In this document: positions 8,469 to 17,710 of the stretch, piece by piece
Position numbering within the stretch: the stretch's first letter is position 1
How the letters are laid out: each line of letters begins with the position of its first letter
NCBI RefSeq assembly: GCF_029360705.1
Contig: NZ_JARKMX010000006.1
Span: 124,001 to 188,000 of the forward strand
Direction of reading: 5' to 3'
Source: Paraflavitalea pollutisoli
Lineage (GTDB): Bacteria; Bacteroidota; Bacteroidia; Chitinophagales; Chitinophagaceae
Length of the DNA: 64,000 nucleotides
The notes under the pieces: model-generated
What the model saw: only the letters and a program-made list of their open reading frames with translations
Databases searched by the model: none
Told to the model about the DNA's origin: nothing
Position numbers and translations under genes: made by a program

Positions 8469-8498
8469 TTTGTTCGTACGAAATAATTCCTATCTTTA
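8469..8498 (+). promoter_or_regulatory. Promoter of the BlaI/M56 operon with palindromic operator
   Basis: A TTTG at 8469-8472 and a TATCTTTA at 8491-8498 match the Bacteroidota -33/-7 pattern with an 18-base spacer. The spacer contains the perfect palindrome TTCGTACGAA (8473-8482), well placed for BlaI-type autorepression. Transcription would start at or within a few bases of the ATG at 8503, so the mRNA may be nearly leaderless. Confidence 0.55.
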
Positions 8499-8502
8499 TT
8501 CC

Positions 8503-8907
8503 ATGACAGCAGAACAACCCATCCATAAACAGCCCGAGCCCACCAAATCGGAGTTGGAAATACTGCAGGTGCTTTGGGCGCATGGTCCTTCTACCGTGCG
8601 TTTTGTGAATGACCAGCTCAACGAGCAAAAGCGCGCCGTACAATATACCTCCACGCTCAAGCTCATGCAGATCATGGTCGAAAAGCAGATGCTCGACCGC
8701 GATGAAAGCAGCATGAAGCATATATATAGTGCAGCACTGGAAGAGCAGAAAACAAAAGGCTTGTTACTCGACCGTTTTGTCGATTCGATGTTCAATGGGT
8801 CGGCTTCCAGCCTCATGATGCAGCTGCTGGGCAACAAAAAGACCTCCAAAAAAGAACTGCAGGCCATGAAAGACCTGCTGGATAAAATGGAAGACGGCAA
8901 GAAATAA
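8503..8907 (+). CDS. BlaI/MecI/CopY-family transcriptional repressor
   Basis: About 134 residues starting at the ATG at 8503; an in-frame upstream extension exists but would run through the promoter. The winged-helix core is PTKSELEILQVLWAHGPSTVRFVNDQLNEQKRAVQYTSTLKLMQIMVEKQ, matching the BlaI family. The dimerisation helices at the C-terminus follow (LLLDRFVDSMFNGSASSLMMQLL). In this family the repressor is cleaved or released when the neighbouring M56 membrane protease senses a signal. The gene lies 20 bases before that protease gene and is plainly co-transcribed. Confidence 0.95.
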   Translation: MTAEQPIHKQPEPTKSELEILQVLWAHGPSTVRFVNDQLNEQKRAVQYTSTLKLMQIMVEKQMLDRDESSMKHIYSAALEEQKTKGLLLDRFVDSMFNGSASSLMMQLLGNKKTSKKELQAMKDLLDKMEDGKK

Positions 8908-8927
8908 CCACCCAATACACCTCACCT

Positions 8928-11000
8928 ATGCAACTACTGTTCATGAACCAATGGCTTCCGGCCAGCCTGATGAAGGCCATCTGCTGGACACTCGTCCACT
9001 CGCTGTGGCAGGGGCTGATCCTCGCGGCAGGAGCGGGCTTGATGATGATGCTGACCAAAAAGCGCACGGCCGCCTTTCGGTACAATATGCTGGCCATACT
9101 GTTCCTGGTGTTCATGTCGGTAGCGACCGGAACTTTTATTGTAGAGTTGAATACGAAGACACCAACTGGCACGGTTGCCAGTTATGAATTCGTTGACAAA
9201 ACGATTGATGCCACTCACCACGAAGTATTTCCCCTGGGCACCAGCCTCGAAGCCAATAGTGGAGAGGATTACATCGAAAAGTTTACGGGTTATTTCAATG
9301 AACATGCCACCCTGCTGGTAACGATCTGGTTCCTGGTATTTATGGCCAGGGCGCTCAAGCTGATCAGCGGTCTGGCTTATATACAAAGGATACGACACTA
9401 TAAAACACAACAACCTGCTGCTCCCTGGGGCCAACGCGTAAAAGAGCTGGCTGATTTATTGGGAGTAGGGGCGCCAGTGCAATTGCTGGAGTCGGGCCTG
9501 GTGACCGTACCTATGGTAACGGGTATATTGAAACCCATTATCCTGGTACCAGCAGGCCTCATGGCCAACCTGCCGCCTGAGCAGGTAGAGGCCATCCTGT
9601 TGCACGAACTGGCCCATATCCGGCGCCGTGACTTCCTCGTCAACCTGGCGCAGAGTTTTGCAGAAACTCTGTTCTTCTTCAATCCCGCCGTACTGTGGCT
9701 GTCCTCCCTGCTGCGTGACGAAAGAGAGCATTGCTGCGACGATATGGCCATTGGTGTCACCCAAAGCAGAAAGCAATATGTACATGCGTTGGTATCCTTT
9801 CAGGAGTACCAGCTGGAGAACACCACACCTTATGCAATGGCTTTTCCCGGCAAGAAGAACCAGTTGCTCAACCGGGTCAGGCGCATTGTGAACAACAGCA
9901 ACAAAACACTGAACCTGACCGAGAAGACCTTTCTGGTTGTTTGTATTGGACTGATCCTATTGTTGTCGCTGGTGGTTACCCGTCCGGCCATTGCGCAGGA
10001 GGCTACCAATCATGAACAACAGCTGCCCGATACACTCGCACCAGTAGAGCGTTTAGCACCTGACGAACCAGGATCTCCCGTATCACCAACGACTGATCCC
10101 GATCAGCCAGCTGCCGAAGATGGACAGGCACCTATGGACGCACAAGCCACCCGCAAGGAGCCAGGTGTACCGGATACCATTCCTGCCATAGCTCCTTACA
10201 ACGCTTACCGCGAACCCTATCAGGAGAAGGTGGAACCTGTGAACAAGGCTAACTATATAACGCCCTACGAGCCCGTCAACCAGGCATACACTCCTTATGT
10301 CTCGACTTACGATCGTGGCGATACTATGCCGGTGCTGCACAAAGCGAATTCTGTGATGTCTGGTGTTATTACGCTGACCTGGGAAGGCAAAGAGTACAAA
10401 ATCACTGTAGACCACAACCGCCTTGTGGGTTTGATGGTTGATGGAAAACTGATTTTGAACGATGCCATGCCCCAATACTACAATGAGGTCAATGCGATAT
10501 TCCGCAATATGGAAGCCGAAGAGAGGATGCTAAAAGGGGAGAAAGTAAAAGAAAATGCAGCACAGGCCCGCGAAAAGATGGCCGAAGCCAGCCGCCTGAG
10601 CGACGAGCAGGTCAGGCTGCATCAGCAGAAGACACTCCTGGACAACCGGGATAAAGAGCACCCCAGGCTTGGTAGCCTGGATAAGGTTGGCGGAAAATTA
10701 CATGCGCAGGATAAATTGAACCTACTTAAAACGGATAGTCTGCTGAAGAAGAGCAAAACCATTGACGAAAATCCGGAAATTGCTGGAATCATCGCTGAGC
10801 TGGTAGCTGCGGGCGTCGCAACGTACGCCAATCCACTATCATTCAGGATCAACAAGGATGAAGTGGTTGTTAATAATGTGAAGGTGCCGGCATCCCTCCA
10901 GTCATTCTTTCAGGACAAGTACATCAAGACTCCCAAGGATAGCTACGTGTATAGCAAAGAAGGTAACCGTACCAGCAGTACGATCACCATCGATCGCTAA
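8928..11000 (+). CDS. BlaR1-like M56 membrane metallopeptidase (antirepressor)
   Basis: 690 residues. The N-terminal third has several membrane helices (about 20-55, 118-145) and the M56 zinc motif LLHELAHIRRRD with His226, plus ERHCCDDMA-like DEREHCCDDMAIG downstream. A last membrane helix lies near residues 330-350 (FLVVCIGLILLLSLVVTRP). The C-terminal ~330 residues are not a penicillin-binding sensor. They hold a proline-rich linker, then a small strand-rich segment (GVITLTWEGKEYKITVDHNRLVGLMVDGKLILND) and a charged helical tail. It should cleave or inactivate the upstream BlaI-like repressor in response to an envelope signal that is not a beta-lactam by obvious homology. No beta-lactamase follows. 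Confidence 0.92.
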   Translation: MQLLFMNQWLPASLMKAICWTLVHSLWQGLILAAGAGLMMMLTKKRTAAFRYNMLAILFLVFMSVATGTFIVELNTKTPTGTVASYEFVDKTIDATHHEVFPLGTSLEANSGEDYIEKFTGYFNEHATLLVTIWFLVFMARALKLISGLAYIQRIRHYKTQQPAAPWGQRVKELADLLGVGAPVQLLESGLVTVPMVTGILKPIILVPAGLMANLPPEQVEAILLHELAHIRRRDFLVNLAQSFAETLFFFNPAVLWLSSLLRDEREHCCDDMAIGVTQSRKQYVHALVSFQEYQLENTTPYAMAFPGKKNQLLNRVRRIVNNSNKTLNLTEKTFLVVCIGLILLLSLVVTRPAIAQEATNHEQQLPDTLAPVERLAPDEPGSPVSPTTDPDQPAAEDGQAPMDAQATRKEPGVPDTIPAIAPYNAYREPYQEKVEPVNKANYITPYEPVNQAYTPYVSTYDRGDTMPVLHKANSVMSGVITLTWEGKEYKITVDHNRLVGLMVDGKLILNDAMPQYYNEVNAIFRNMEAEERMLKGEKVKENAAQAREKMAEASRLSDEQVRLHQQKTLLDNRDKEHPRLGSLDKVGGKLHAQDKLNLLKTDSLLKKSKTIDENPEIAGIIAELVAAGVATYANPLSFRINKDEVVVNNVKVPASLQSFFQDKYIKTPKDSYVYSKEGNRTSSTITIDR

Positions 11001-11186
11001 GAATGTGATCAGCGGAAATCAGTAATCAGCACAGATAAGGTATTTTGCGACCGGCACATTCCTCGCCCGGTAAGGGCTACCTATGCGCTCTATAAACGTC
11101 GCCTGGAGTTTGGTGTAAGAGAAGAGGAATGTTTCGGTTGCGTACAGAAAGTTTTACCACCCTCACGAATATATAAAGACCTGCGG

Positions 11187-11203
11187 GGCAGACCCTGTCT
11201 GCC
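11187..11203 (+). other. Leader hairpin before the beta-barrel gene
   Basis: GGCAGAC-CCT-GTCTGCC forms a perfect 7-bp stem with a 3-base loop, ending about 25 bases before the ATG at 11228. Possible mRNA-stability or translational element; no U-tract. Confidence 0.35.
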
Positions 11204-11227
11204 AGCCCTGCATAAAATTGCACATAC

Positions 11228-13669
11228 ATGAAGAAAATGATTCGCCTCATGCTGGCATGCAGCATGATATTGGTACCCTACTGCCTGTTGGCGCAGACCA
11301 CAGCCACCATCAACGGCACCGTACTCGACAACAGTAAGCGGCCGGTAGCTGCCGCCACCATCAACCTGGTGAAGCCCGGCGACACCACACTGGTGAAAGT
11401 AGCCCTTACCACCGATGATGGTACGTTTCAATTGGACAATATCAAGGCGGGAAACTATCGCTTAACCGTCACAGCGGTAGGTTTTGCCCGATACTTGAGT
11501 GATTCGTTCAGCCATACAGGTACGGTGCTGAAGTTGCCGGCCATTGTACTACAGCAGGCTTCCGCCGACCAGTTGAGCTCCGTGACCGTTACCGCCCGCA
11601 AGCCATTTGTAGAACGTAAGATCGATCGTACAGTGGTAAACGTCGATGCGCTGATCTCCAATGCTGGTACCAATGCGCTGGAAGTGCTGGATAAATCGCC
11701 GGGCATCCTCGTCGACCAGGATGGTAATATCAGCATGAACGGCAAATCAGGGGTTGTGATCTTTATCGACGATAAGCCAACTTATCTCTCTGGCAACGAG
11801 CTGGCCGCTTACCTCAAATCTCTGCCCTCGGGCACGCTGGAGTCGATCGAGATCATGACCAGGCCACCTGCCCGGTACGATGCCGCAGGCAATGCCGGGG
11901 TGATCAACATCAAAACCAAGCGCCTCAAGCAGAAAGGGTTCAATGGAAACATCGCTCCCGGCTATACCCAGGGCCTTTATCCCAAGAGTGCCAACAGCCT
12001 TAACCTGAATTTCCGCAACAACGCTTTCAATTATTACCTCAATCTCGGCTACAATTATAATGAAGGGTTCAGTCATCTCGATATCGAACGCCGGTATGTG
12101 AATGACGATGGTACCCCCCATTCCCGGTTCGATCAGCACTCCTGGATCAGGAGAAAGTCCAATTCGGGGCTGGCCAGGATGGGCGTAGACTACACCATCG
12201 ATAAAAGCAATTCCTTGGGGTTGATGGTGAGCGGCAATACCAATGCCTATCGCGGTACGGTCAACAACAAAAGCTCCCTCTATGGCGCAGCAGGAGCACT
12301 CGATTCGGTGATCACCGCCGACAATATCGATAACCGGGATTTTAGCCGGGCTACTGCTTCGCTGAACTTCAGGCATAAATTCAAACAAACGGGGCGTGAA
12401 CTCAGTGCCGATGTCGACTATGTCTACAATACGTCGGATGCGGATCAGTATTATAAGAATGCCAGTTATCGGGCCGACCAAACAGTGAAAGGAAGAGACG
12501 ATCTGTCGGGATCATTGCCTTCTGATATACATATTTACTCCTTCAAGTCGGATTATACCCATCCACTGTTGGGCGGTGCAAAAGCAGAGGCGGGTATCAA
12601 GAGCAGCCTGATCGAGACCGACAATATCGCCGTCTATAACCTGATATTGAATGGCACTACGTATCCCGATTATGACAAAACCAACCATTTTACCTACCGC
12701 GAGAATATCAATGCTGCCTACCTGAACTACAGCAAGGATTGGAGCCGCTTTTCGGTGCAGGCAGGCCTGCGCGCAGAGAATACCATCATGAACGGGCACC
12801 AGTTGGGCAACGTGATGAAGCCTGATTCTTCCTTCAAGCGGGATTATGTCAACCTGTTTCCTACACTTTACCTGTCGTATAAACTGGATTCGGCTGCCAA
12901 TAATCAGTTGATATTCTCCTATGGCAAGCGTATACAGCGCCCCAATTTCGGCAACCTCAATCCCTTTATATCTCCGCTCGACAAATTTACCTTCTACGTG
13001 GGCAACCCCTTTTTGCAGCCCACCATTGCCCACAGTGTAGAACTATCTCATGTCTATAAAAACAAGATCACGACTACACTCAATTATGAGTTCTACGATG
13101 GAGATATCAACGAAACGATCGAGCTGCAGGGACACCAGTACTACAGCCGTCCTGCCAACACGGGCAAAGCCCAGTACCTGAGCCTTACGGTCAATGCTTC
13201 CTTTCAGCCTGCTCCCTGGCTTACGATCAACTGGTTTGGATTGGGACAGTATGTCACGTTCAAGGCCGACCTGTACAACCAGAAACTTGACACGGCAGGT
13301 TACAATTTCATCACCAACTTCAATAGTCAGATCAGGCTTGGCAAAGGCTGGTCTGCTGAAGTACTCGGCCTCTATCGTGGCGACCTCATCACTACCCAGT
13401 TTGTATTGGGCGACTTCTGGACGCTGGGCGGTGGCCTGCAGAAGAAGATTCTCAAAGGCAAAGGTTCCGTCAAGCTGACGGTGAGCGATGCCTTCCTCAC
13501 CAGGCTCAATTATGGATTGATCAATAACCTGAAGAATGCAAAAGGCCGGTATTACAACCTGGCAGATACACGTACGATTGGCATCAACTTCACGTATAAT
13601 TTCGGAAAGTCCTTCGAAACACGCAAACGCAGCTCCGGAAGCGCCGAGTCGGAAACACAAAGGATATAA
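11228..13669 (+). CDS. Outer-membrane beta-barrel protein with carboxypeptidase-regulatory-like domain
   Basis: 813 residues. The signal peptide (MKKMIRLMLACSMILVPYCLLAQ) is followed by a CarboxypepD_reg-like domain (TATINGTVLDNSKRPVAAATI, GNYRLTVTAVGFARY). A TonB-plug-like region comes next (VDQDGNISMNGKSGVVIFIDDKPTYLSG, IEIMTRPPARYDAAGNAGVINIKTK), and then a large barrel with alternating strands ending in INFTYNFGKSFE. This is the TonB-receptor-like 'outer membrane beta-barrel' family of Bacteroidota, whose ligands are mostly unknown. It lies 227 bases downstream of the M56 gene on the same strand and could be regulated with it, but its own promoter is likely in the gap. Confidence 0.9.
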   Translation: MKKMIRLMLACSMILVPYCLLAQTTATINGTVLDNSKRPVAAATINLVKPGDTTLVKVALTTDDGTFQLDNIKAGNYRLTVTAVGFARYLSDSFSHTGTVLKLPAIVLQQASADQLSSVTVTARKPFVERKIDRTVVNVDALISNAGTNALEVLDKSPGILVDQDGNISMNGKSGVVIFIDDKPTYLSGNELAAYLKSLPSGTLESIEIMTRPPARYDAAGNAGVINIKTKRLKQKGFNGNIAPGYTQGLYPKSANSLNLNFRNNAFNYYLNLGYNYNEGFSHLDIERRYVNDDGTPHSRFDQHSWIRRKSNSGLARMGVDYTIDKSNSLGLMVSGNTNAYRGTVNNKSSLYGAAGALDSVITADNIDNRDFSRATASLNFRHKFKQTGRELSADVDYVYNTSDADQYYKNASYRADQTVKGRDDLSGSLPSDIHIYSFKSDYTHPLLGGAKAEAGIKSSLIETDNIAVYNLILNGTTYPDYDKTNHFTYRENINAAYLNYSKDWSRFSVQAGLRAENTIMNGHQLGNVMKPDSSFKRDYVNLFPTLYLSYKLDSAANNQLIFSYGKRIQRPNFGNLNPFISPLDKFTFYVGNPFLQPTIAHSVELSHVYKNKITTTLNYEFYDGDINETIELQGHQYYSRPANTGKAQYLSLTVNASFQPAPWLTINWFGLGQYVTFKADLYNQKLDTAGYNFITNFNSQIRLGKGWSAEVLGLYRGDLITTQFVLGDFWTLGGGLQKKILKGKGSVKLTVSDAFLTRLNYGLINNLKNAKGRYYNLADTRTIGINFTYNFGKSFETRKRSSGSAESETQRI

Positions 13670-13750
13670 CATACGCAATCGCAATTGATCGTACCTTAGA
13701 TAGGTTGGCACAGTAATTAGTGTTACAGATCAGGATTTAAACGATCAACG

Positions 13751-14683
13751 ATGAAAGCTTTTGTTTACCGGAAATTGGATAATGCAGCCTATCAGTACCT
13801 CAGAGAACATTTGCCCGAAGAAGTAGAAGCCGTGATACGCACGGAACTGCCCGAAGGAGAACACCGCAAGGCCTACGAAGAAGCCGATTTCATATTGGGC
13901 AATCCGCCACGCGAGTGGTTAGCTCAACTACCCACAGCCTTGAAGTTCTGGCAGATTTCTTCCGCCGGCTTCAGTGAATATGAGGGGATGAGCGTACCCA
14001 TCCCGGTGGCCAATATGGGAGATTTCTTCGCCCGCCCCTGTGCAGAGACCATTGTAGGAGGTGTATTGTCCATGTACCGTGGCCTGCATACGCTGACGAC
14101 CTTGCAGCGGCAAAAGAACTGGCAGGGCGAAAAGCTGCGGCTGAACCTCCGGTTGCTGGGCGATCAAAAAGCCATCGTATTGGGCGCTGGCGCCATCGGC
14201 ACGCTGGTGAAAGAAATGCTGGAGGGATTTGGCTGTCAGGTTCAATTGGCCGCGCGCACCAACCCCGCTGCTACTATCCATAGTCGTGAAGCCCTGCTGC
14301 AACAGTTACCATTGGCGACGCTGGTGATTAATACGCTGCCAGGCAGTGCGGAAAAATATGTATCGGCAGACATGATCGCCGCCATGACGCCGCAAACGGT
14401 ATATGCCAGCGTTGGTAGAGGAGAGACGACTGATGAAGAAGCGCTGATTGCCGCCCTCCGTACAGGAAAATTATGGGGAGCCGTGCTCGATGTGACAGAG
14501 AAGGAGCCGCTGCCGGAAACGAGTCCCCTGTGGGCGATGGACAACGTGATCCTGACACAGCATACCGGAGGTGGAAAGGCAGACGAGCTCACCGGCATCG
14601 CCCAACAGTTTATTGCCAACCTTCAACACTACTTGCACAAAGAACCCCTTGAGAACCAGGTAGAACTCTCAAGGGGATATTAG
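13751..14683 (+). CDS. D-isomer-specific 2-hydroxyacid dehydrogenase (NAD(P)-dependent)
   Basis: 310 residues, full length for the short GhrA-like branch. The nucleotide-binding loop is GAGAIG at residues 145-150. The catalytic set follows: Arg in SVGRGETTDEEAL, Glu in DVTEKEPLPETSPLW, and His in ILTQHTGG. The family reduces 2-keto acids such as glyoxylate or hydroxypyruvate to D-2-hydroxyacids; the exact substrate is not deducible. The gene is convergent with the 14687-15637 gene, with only 3 bases between stops, and its last codons form a strong hairpin. Confidence 0.92.
   Translation: MKAFVYRKLDNAAYQYLREHLPEEVEAVIRTELPEGEHRKAYEEADFILGNPPREWLAQLPTALKFWQISSAGFSEYEGMSVPIPVANMGDFFARPCAETIVGGVLSMYRGLHTLTTLQRQKNWQGEKLRLNLRLLGDQKAIVLGAGAIGTLVKEMLEGFGCQVQLAARTNPAATIHSREALLQQLPLATLVINTLPGSAEKYVSADMIAAMTPQTVYASVGRGETTDEEALIAALRTGKLWGAVLDVTEKEPLPETSPLWAMDNVILTQHTGGGKADELTGIAQQFIANLQHYLHKEPLENQVELSRGY
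14645..14676. terminator. Hairpin inside the end of the dehydrogenase coding sequence
   Basis: CCCCTTGAGA (14645-14654) and TCTCAAGGGG (14667-14676) form a perfect 10-bp stem with a 12-base loop. It lies within the last codons of the rightward gene and just past the stop of the leftward gene. Neither side has a strong U-run, but the position between convergent genes suggests a shared termination or stabilising hairpin. Confidence 0.5.
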
Positions 14684-14686
14684 TAA

Positions 14687-15637
14687 TTACAACTTAAGGG
14701 TGTGTAGCATTTCCTTGTTCGATTCTACGCCAATATAGGCCCAGGGATACACGGTCATTTTACCCGGTATCTTCCGCCCTGCTTCTTTAGCCTGTTCCGT
14801 TTCGTTGATCATGTGCAACAGGAACGCGAAATAATTATAGACGTACGGGATGAGCAATTGACCGTCTTCCTCTTCGCGGTAACTTTGGTAGAGCGCCTTG
14901 ATGTTCGACTTCATGGCCGGGTCGCGGAAGAACTGGGCATGCTTTTTCGGCTCCTCATTCATATCGTAATGAAGCCATTCTTCCACCAGGGCAAACAGCG
15001 GTAGCGTAATGAGTATACTGCCACTGTCGGGCGTATACATGTCCCGGGCAAATTGTTGCATCTGCGCCAGGCTGCCACCCCATTTGGGATTCAGGAAATT
15101 GATCATCATCAGGTGGGCGATCAGGTGATTGGGCACCAGTTTCTTGGCCGCTTCGAAATAACTGGTAGCGGCTTCGGTTTCCGTTTGCAATCCCATATAC
15201 ACTCTTACGGTTCTCGCACAGATCTCAGCATCATCCTGGTTCAGTTCATCTGCCCGCTGCAAGTGCTCATCCGCAGCTTCGAGGTGTTCGAAAAATTGCT
15301 GCGCCCGGTCACCCGATACAGAATTGGCGATGCCTGCGGTACGCGCAATCCAGGCAAGACCTGTTTCCGACACACCGGCAAACAGGTGGGCGGCATAAGA
15401 GTCGGGACGTTGTGAAAGCCAGTCTTTGATCGCACCGGCCTGACCTGCATCCAGGCCAATACCTTCGTTGACGAGTGATTTGGCATCCCAGGTCAGTGTT
15501 TCATAGGCCGATTCAAAAGCTTCATAGTTACGTTGTGCCAGCCAGCCTTTGAATTCCGGCAGGCGTGCATACCCAAGCGACAGGTCGATGTCAGACGCCG
15601 ATTTACCTCTAAGCGCCTTGAAAAGTTTGCCCAGCAT
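14687..15637 (-). CDS. DUF4034-like TPR-type protein
   Basis: 316 residues, soluble and helical, with no signal peptide. Features resembling DUF4034 proteins are helix-pair repeats (HLEAADEHLQRADELNQDDAEICARTVRVYMGL, SYFEAAKKLVPNHLIAHLMMINFLNPKWGGSLAQMQQFARD). The PKWGGS..QMQQFAR motif is the most diagnostic part. The function of the family is not established. It is the last gene of a leftward run after the gamma-glutamyltransferase (68-base gap) and converges with the dehydrogenase. Confidence 0.75.
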   Translation of the reverse strand: MLGKLFKALRGKSASDIDLSLGYARLPEFKGWLAQRNYEAFESAYETLTWDAKSLVNEGIGLDAGQAGAIKDWLSQRPDSYAAHLFAGVSETGLAWIARTAGIANSVSGDRAQQFFEHLEAADEHLQRADELNQDDAEICARTVRVYMGLQTETEAATSYFEAAKKLVPNHLIAHLMMINFLNPKWGGSLAQMQQFARDMYTPDSGSILITLPLFALVEEWLHYDMNEEPKKHAQFFRDPAMKSNIKALYQSYREEEDGQLLIPYVYNYFAFLLHMINETEQAKEAGRKIPGKMTVYPWAYIGVESNKEMLHTLKL

Positions 15638-15705
15638 AACGAGATCGGTTTGTAAGGTTTCTGTTTATAGATCGGTGATAAAGACTCGAAACTATCTACA
15701 CTGTG

Positions 15706-17631
15706 CTACCAGCCAATGCCATAGTCTTCCCCGTGATTACTGCTACCACCCCAGAAACTGCCATGCTTCCAGTCGAAGTAGATCAGGTTGATGGGCCCAC
15801 TGGTGCGGTCATCGAAGGTAAGGGTATAACCCATCTTTTTGAGCGCATCTCTCGTTGCCGGTGGGGTAGAGGCGTGCAGCAGCAGGTGCCCTGGCTTAGG
15901 CTGGCGGTCGGCTATTTTGGTACCACCCAATGATAACCAAAGTTGGTTGCTGTTGATATTGGCAGCTTCGGCAGCTTGTTGCGCCGTCATGCCAAACTCG
16001 ACCACATTCAGGAAGCATTGCAGCAGGTTTTGATCTTGCGTGTCGCCACCTTGTACGGCAAATGACAGGAAAGGTTTGTTGTCTTTCAAAGCCAGCGAGG
16101 GCGTTAAGGTGACGCGGGGTCTTTGTCCGGGCTGCACCACATTGAAGGGGTTCAGTACAGAGTCCAATACAAAACTTTGCATCCGCTGACTCATGCCCAC
16201 ACCGGTTTGACCGGCAATGCAGGCAGGTAACCAGCCTCCGCTGGGGGTGATGGATACCACCCAGCCAGCTTCATCAGCCGCTTCTACCGAGGTGGTACCA
16301 CGCCACAGGCGGTCCTGGTACTCGGCCTCCAGCATGGCCAGGTCGGCGGAGGTAGAGATCCCTTGACCGTTCATGCCGGTGCGCACGTCATGGGCAGGGG
16401 CAAAATTTCGGCGGTTGCCGCTGGTATCTCCCAACGTACCCCTTTCTTGCAGCAGCGCGGTGTAGGGGTTGATTTTACCTTCAAAAGGGTAGGGGTCACC
16501 GGGACCGGCCTTGTCATCGTTCTTGTCTGGGTTGATCAGCCTGGCTCTTTCTTTCGCGTAGTCTTTACTCAGCAAACCTTTGATGGGCTCCACAGGACCT
16601 TTGTACGGATCGCCATAATAAAAGTCACGATCAGCGAAGGTGAGGTTGAGGGTTTGGTAAAGGGTATGAATATACTGGGGGCTGTTGTAGCCCATTTTTT
16701 TCAGGTCAAAGTTCTCCAGGATATTGAGGCCTTGCAGCAGCATAGGGCCTTGCGTCCATTCGCGCAGCTTGTATACATCGATGCCTTTGTAATTTGTTTG
16801 CAGGGGTTCTTCCCACAGAGGTTTCCAGCGGGCCAGGTCTTCCTGGGTGATCAGACCGCCCTGCTCCTGGCAACCACGTACGAATTCTTTGGCGATATCG
16901 CCGGTATAGAAGCGGTTGTAAGCGGCCATGATGGCGTCTTTGCGGCTTTTCTTTTGTTGGAGAGCGGCTTGTTCGGCATCGACCATTTTTTGCAGGGTGG
17001 CCAGCAGGTCTTTCTGCACGAAGATCTCACCTGCTTCGGGGGCTTCCCTTTTTTCACCGGGGTGGGTCAGGAAGACGGCTTTGCTATACGGCCATTCTTT
17101 GATGCGGGCTTTGCCTCGTTCGATGCTGTTGGCAGTTTGCGCTTCGATGGGGTAGCCAGCGGCGAGCTGCATAGCGGGGGCCAATATCTCTTTCAGGCTC
17201 ATGGTGCCGTATTCAGCCAGCATATAGCAGATGCCGCCGGGCGTACCGGGAGTAGTGGCTGCCAATGGGCCATATTCCGGGGGAAAACTGTAGCCTTTGC
17301 CTTTAAAGAAGGCAGGGGTAGCACCAGTAGGTGCCACGCCCATCGCGTTGAGGGCAATAACTTTTTTCGTTTTGGGATTGTAGATGAGTGCCTGCGTTTC
17401 GCCGCCCCAGCTCAAGACATCCCACATGGTGCAGGTAGCGGCGAGCATGGCACAGGCGGCATCGACGGCGTTGCCGCCTTTTTGAAAGACGATGCTGCCG
17501 GCGGTAGCTGCCAGTGGTTTGCCGGTGATGGCCATCCAGTGTTTACCGTGTAAGGGTGGTTTCTGGGTTGACTGTCCGAAGGCGACAGCAGTCATAAAGA
17601 GTAAGAAGAGAGCGGAACAGGCTATTCTCAT
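15706..17631 (-). CDS. ggt: Gamma-glutamyltransferase family protein
   Basis: 641 residues with a signal peptide (MRIACSALFLLFMTAVAFGQ), so exported. The family is an N-terminal-nucleophile hydrolase that cleaves itself before a catalytic Thr and transfers or hydrolyses gamma-glutamyl groups from glutathione and similar compounds. The large-subunit signatures are visible (GGNAVDAACAMLAATCTMWDVLSWGGETQALIY, TTPGTPGG). The self-processing Thr is Thr446 in WRGTTSVEAADEAGW; the small subunit after it is ~196 residues, the usual size. The canonical GTTHLSVVD is GTTSVEAAD here, so substrate preference may differ. It probably shares a transcript with the YdcF-like gene upstream (79-base gap). Confidence 0.9.
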   Translation of the reverse strand: MRIACSALFLLFMTAVAFGQSTQKPPLHGKHWMAITGKPLAATAGSIVFQKGGNAVDAACAMLAATCTMWDVLSWGGETQALIYNPKTKKVIALNAMGVAPTGATPAFFKGKGYSFPPEYGPLAATTPGTPGGICYMLAEYGTMSLKEILAPAMQLAAGYPIEAQTANSIERGKARIKEWPYSKAVFLTHPGEKREAPEAGEIFVQKDLLATLQKMVDAEQAALQQKKSRKDAIMAAYNRFYTGDIAKEFVRGCQEQGGLITQEDLARWKPLWEEPLQTNYKGIDVYKLREWTQGPMLLQGLNILENFDLKKMGYNSPQYIHTLYQTLNLTFADRDFYYGDPYKGPVEPIKGLLSKDYAKERARLINPDKNDDKAGPGDPYPFEGKINPYTALLQERGTLGDTSGNRRNFAPAHDVRTGMNGQGISTSADLAMLEAEYQDRLWRGTTSVEAADEAGWVVSITPSGGWLPACIAGQTGVGMSQRMQSFVLDSVLNPFNVVQPGQRPRVTLTPSLALKDNKPFLSFAVQGGDTQDQNLLQCFLNVVEFGMTAQQAAEAANINSNQLWLSLGGTKIADRQPKPGHLLLHASTPPATRDALKKMGYTLTFDDRTSGPINLIYFDWKHGSFWGGSSNHGEDYGIGW

Positions 17632-17710
17632 GTCAATAAGTTTGGTTCCTAAAGATAAGGATTGAACTAGGTATCCGTATCCTTAGAAACCATCCTATTG
17701 ACTGCTGGTA

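Noticed and set aside
8431-8502. Upstream extension of the BlaI-like repressor
   Set aside because: It would translate through the -33/-7 promoter boxes, and the added residues are unlike the family.
16363-17553. 396-codon open frame on the plus strand
   Set aside because: It lies fully antisense to the gamma-glutamyltransferase gene, has no recognisable domain, and is explained by codon bias of the real gene.
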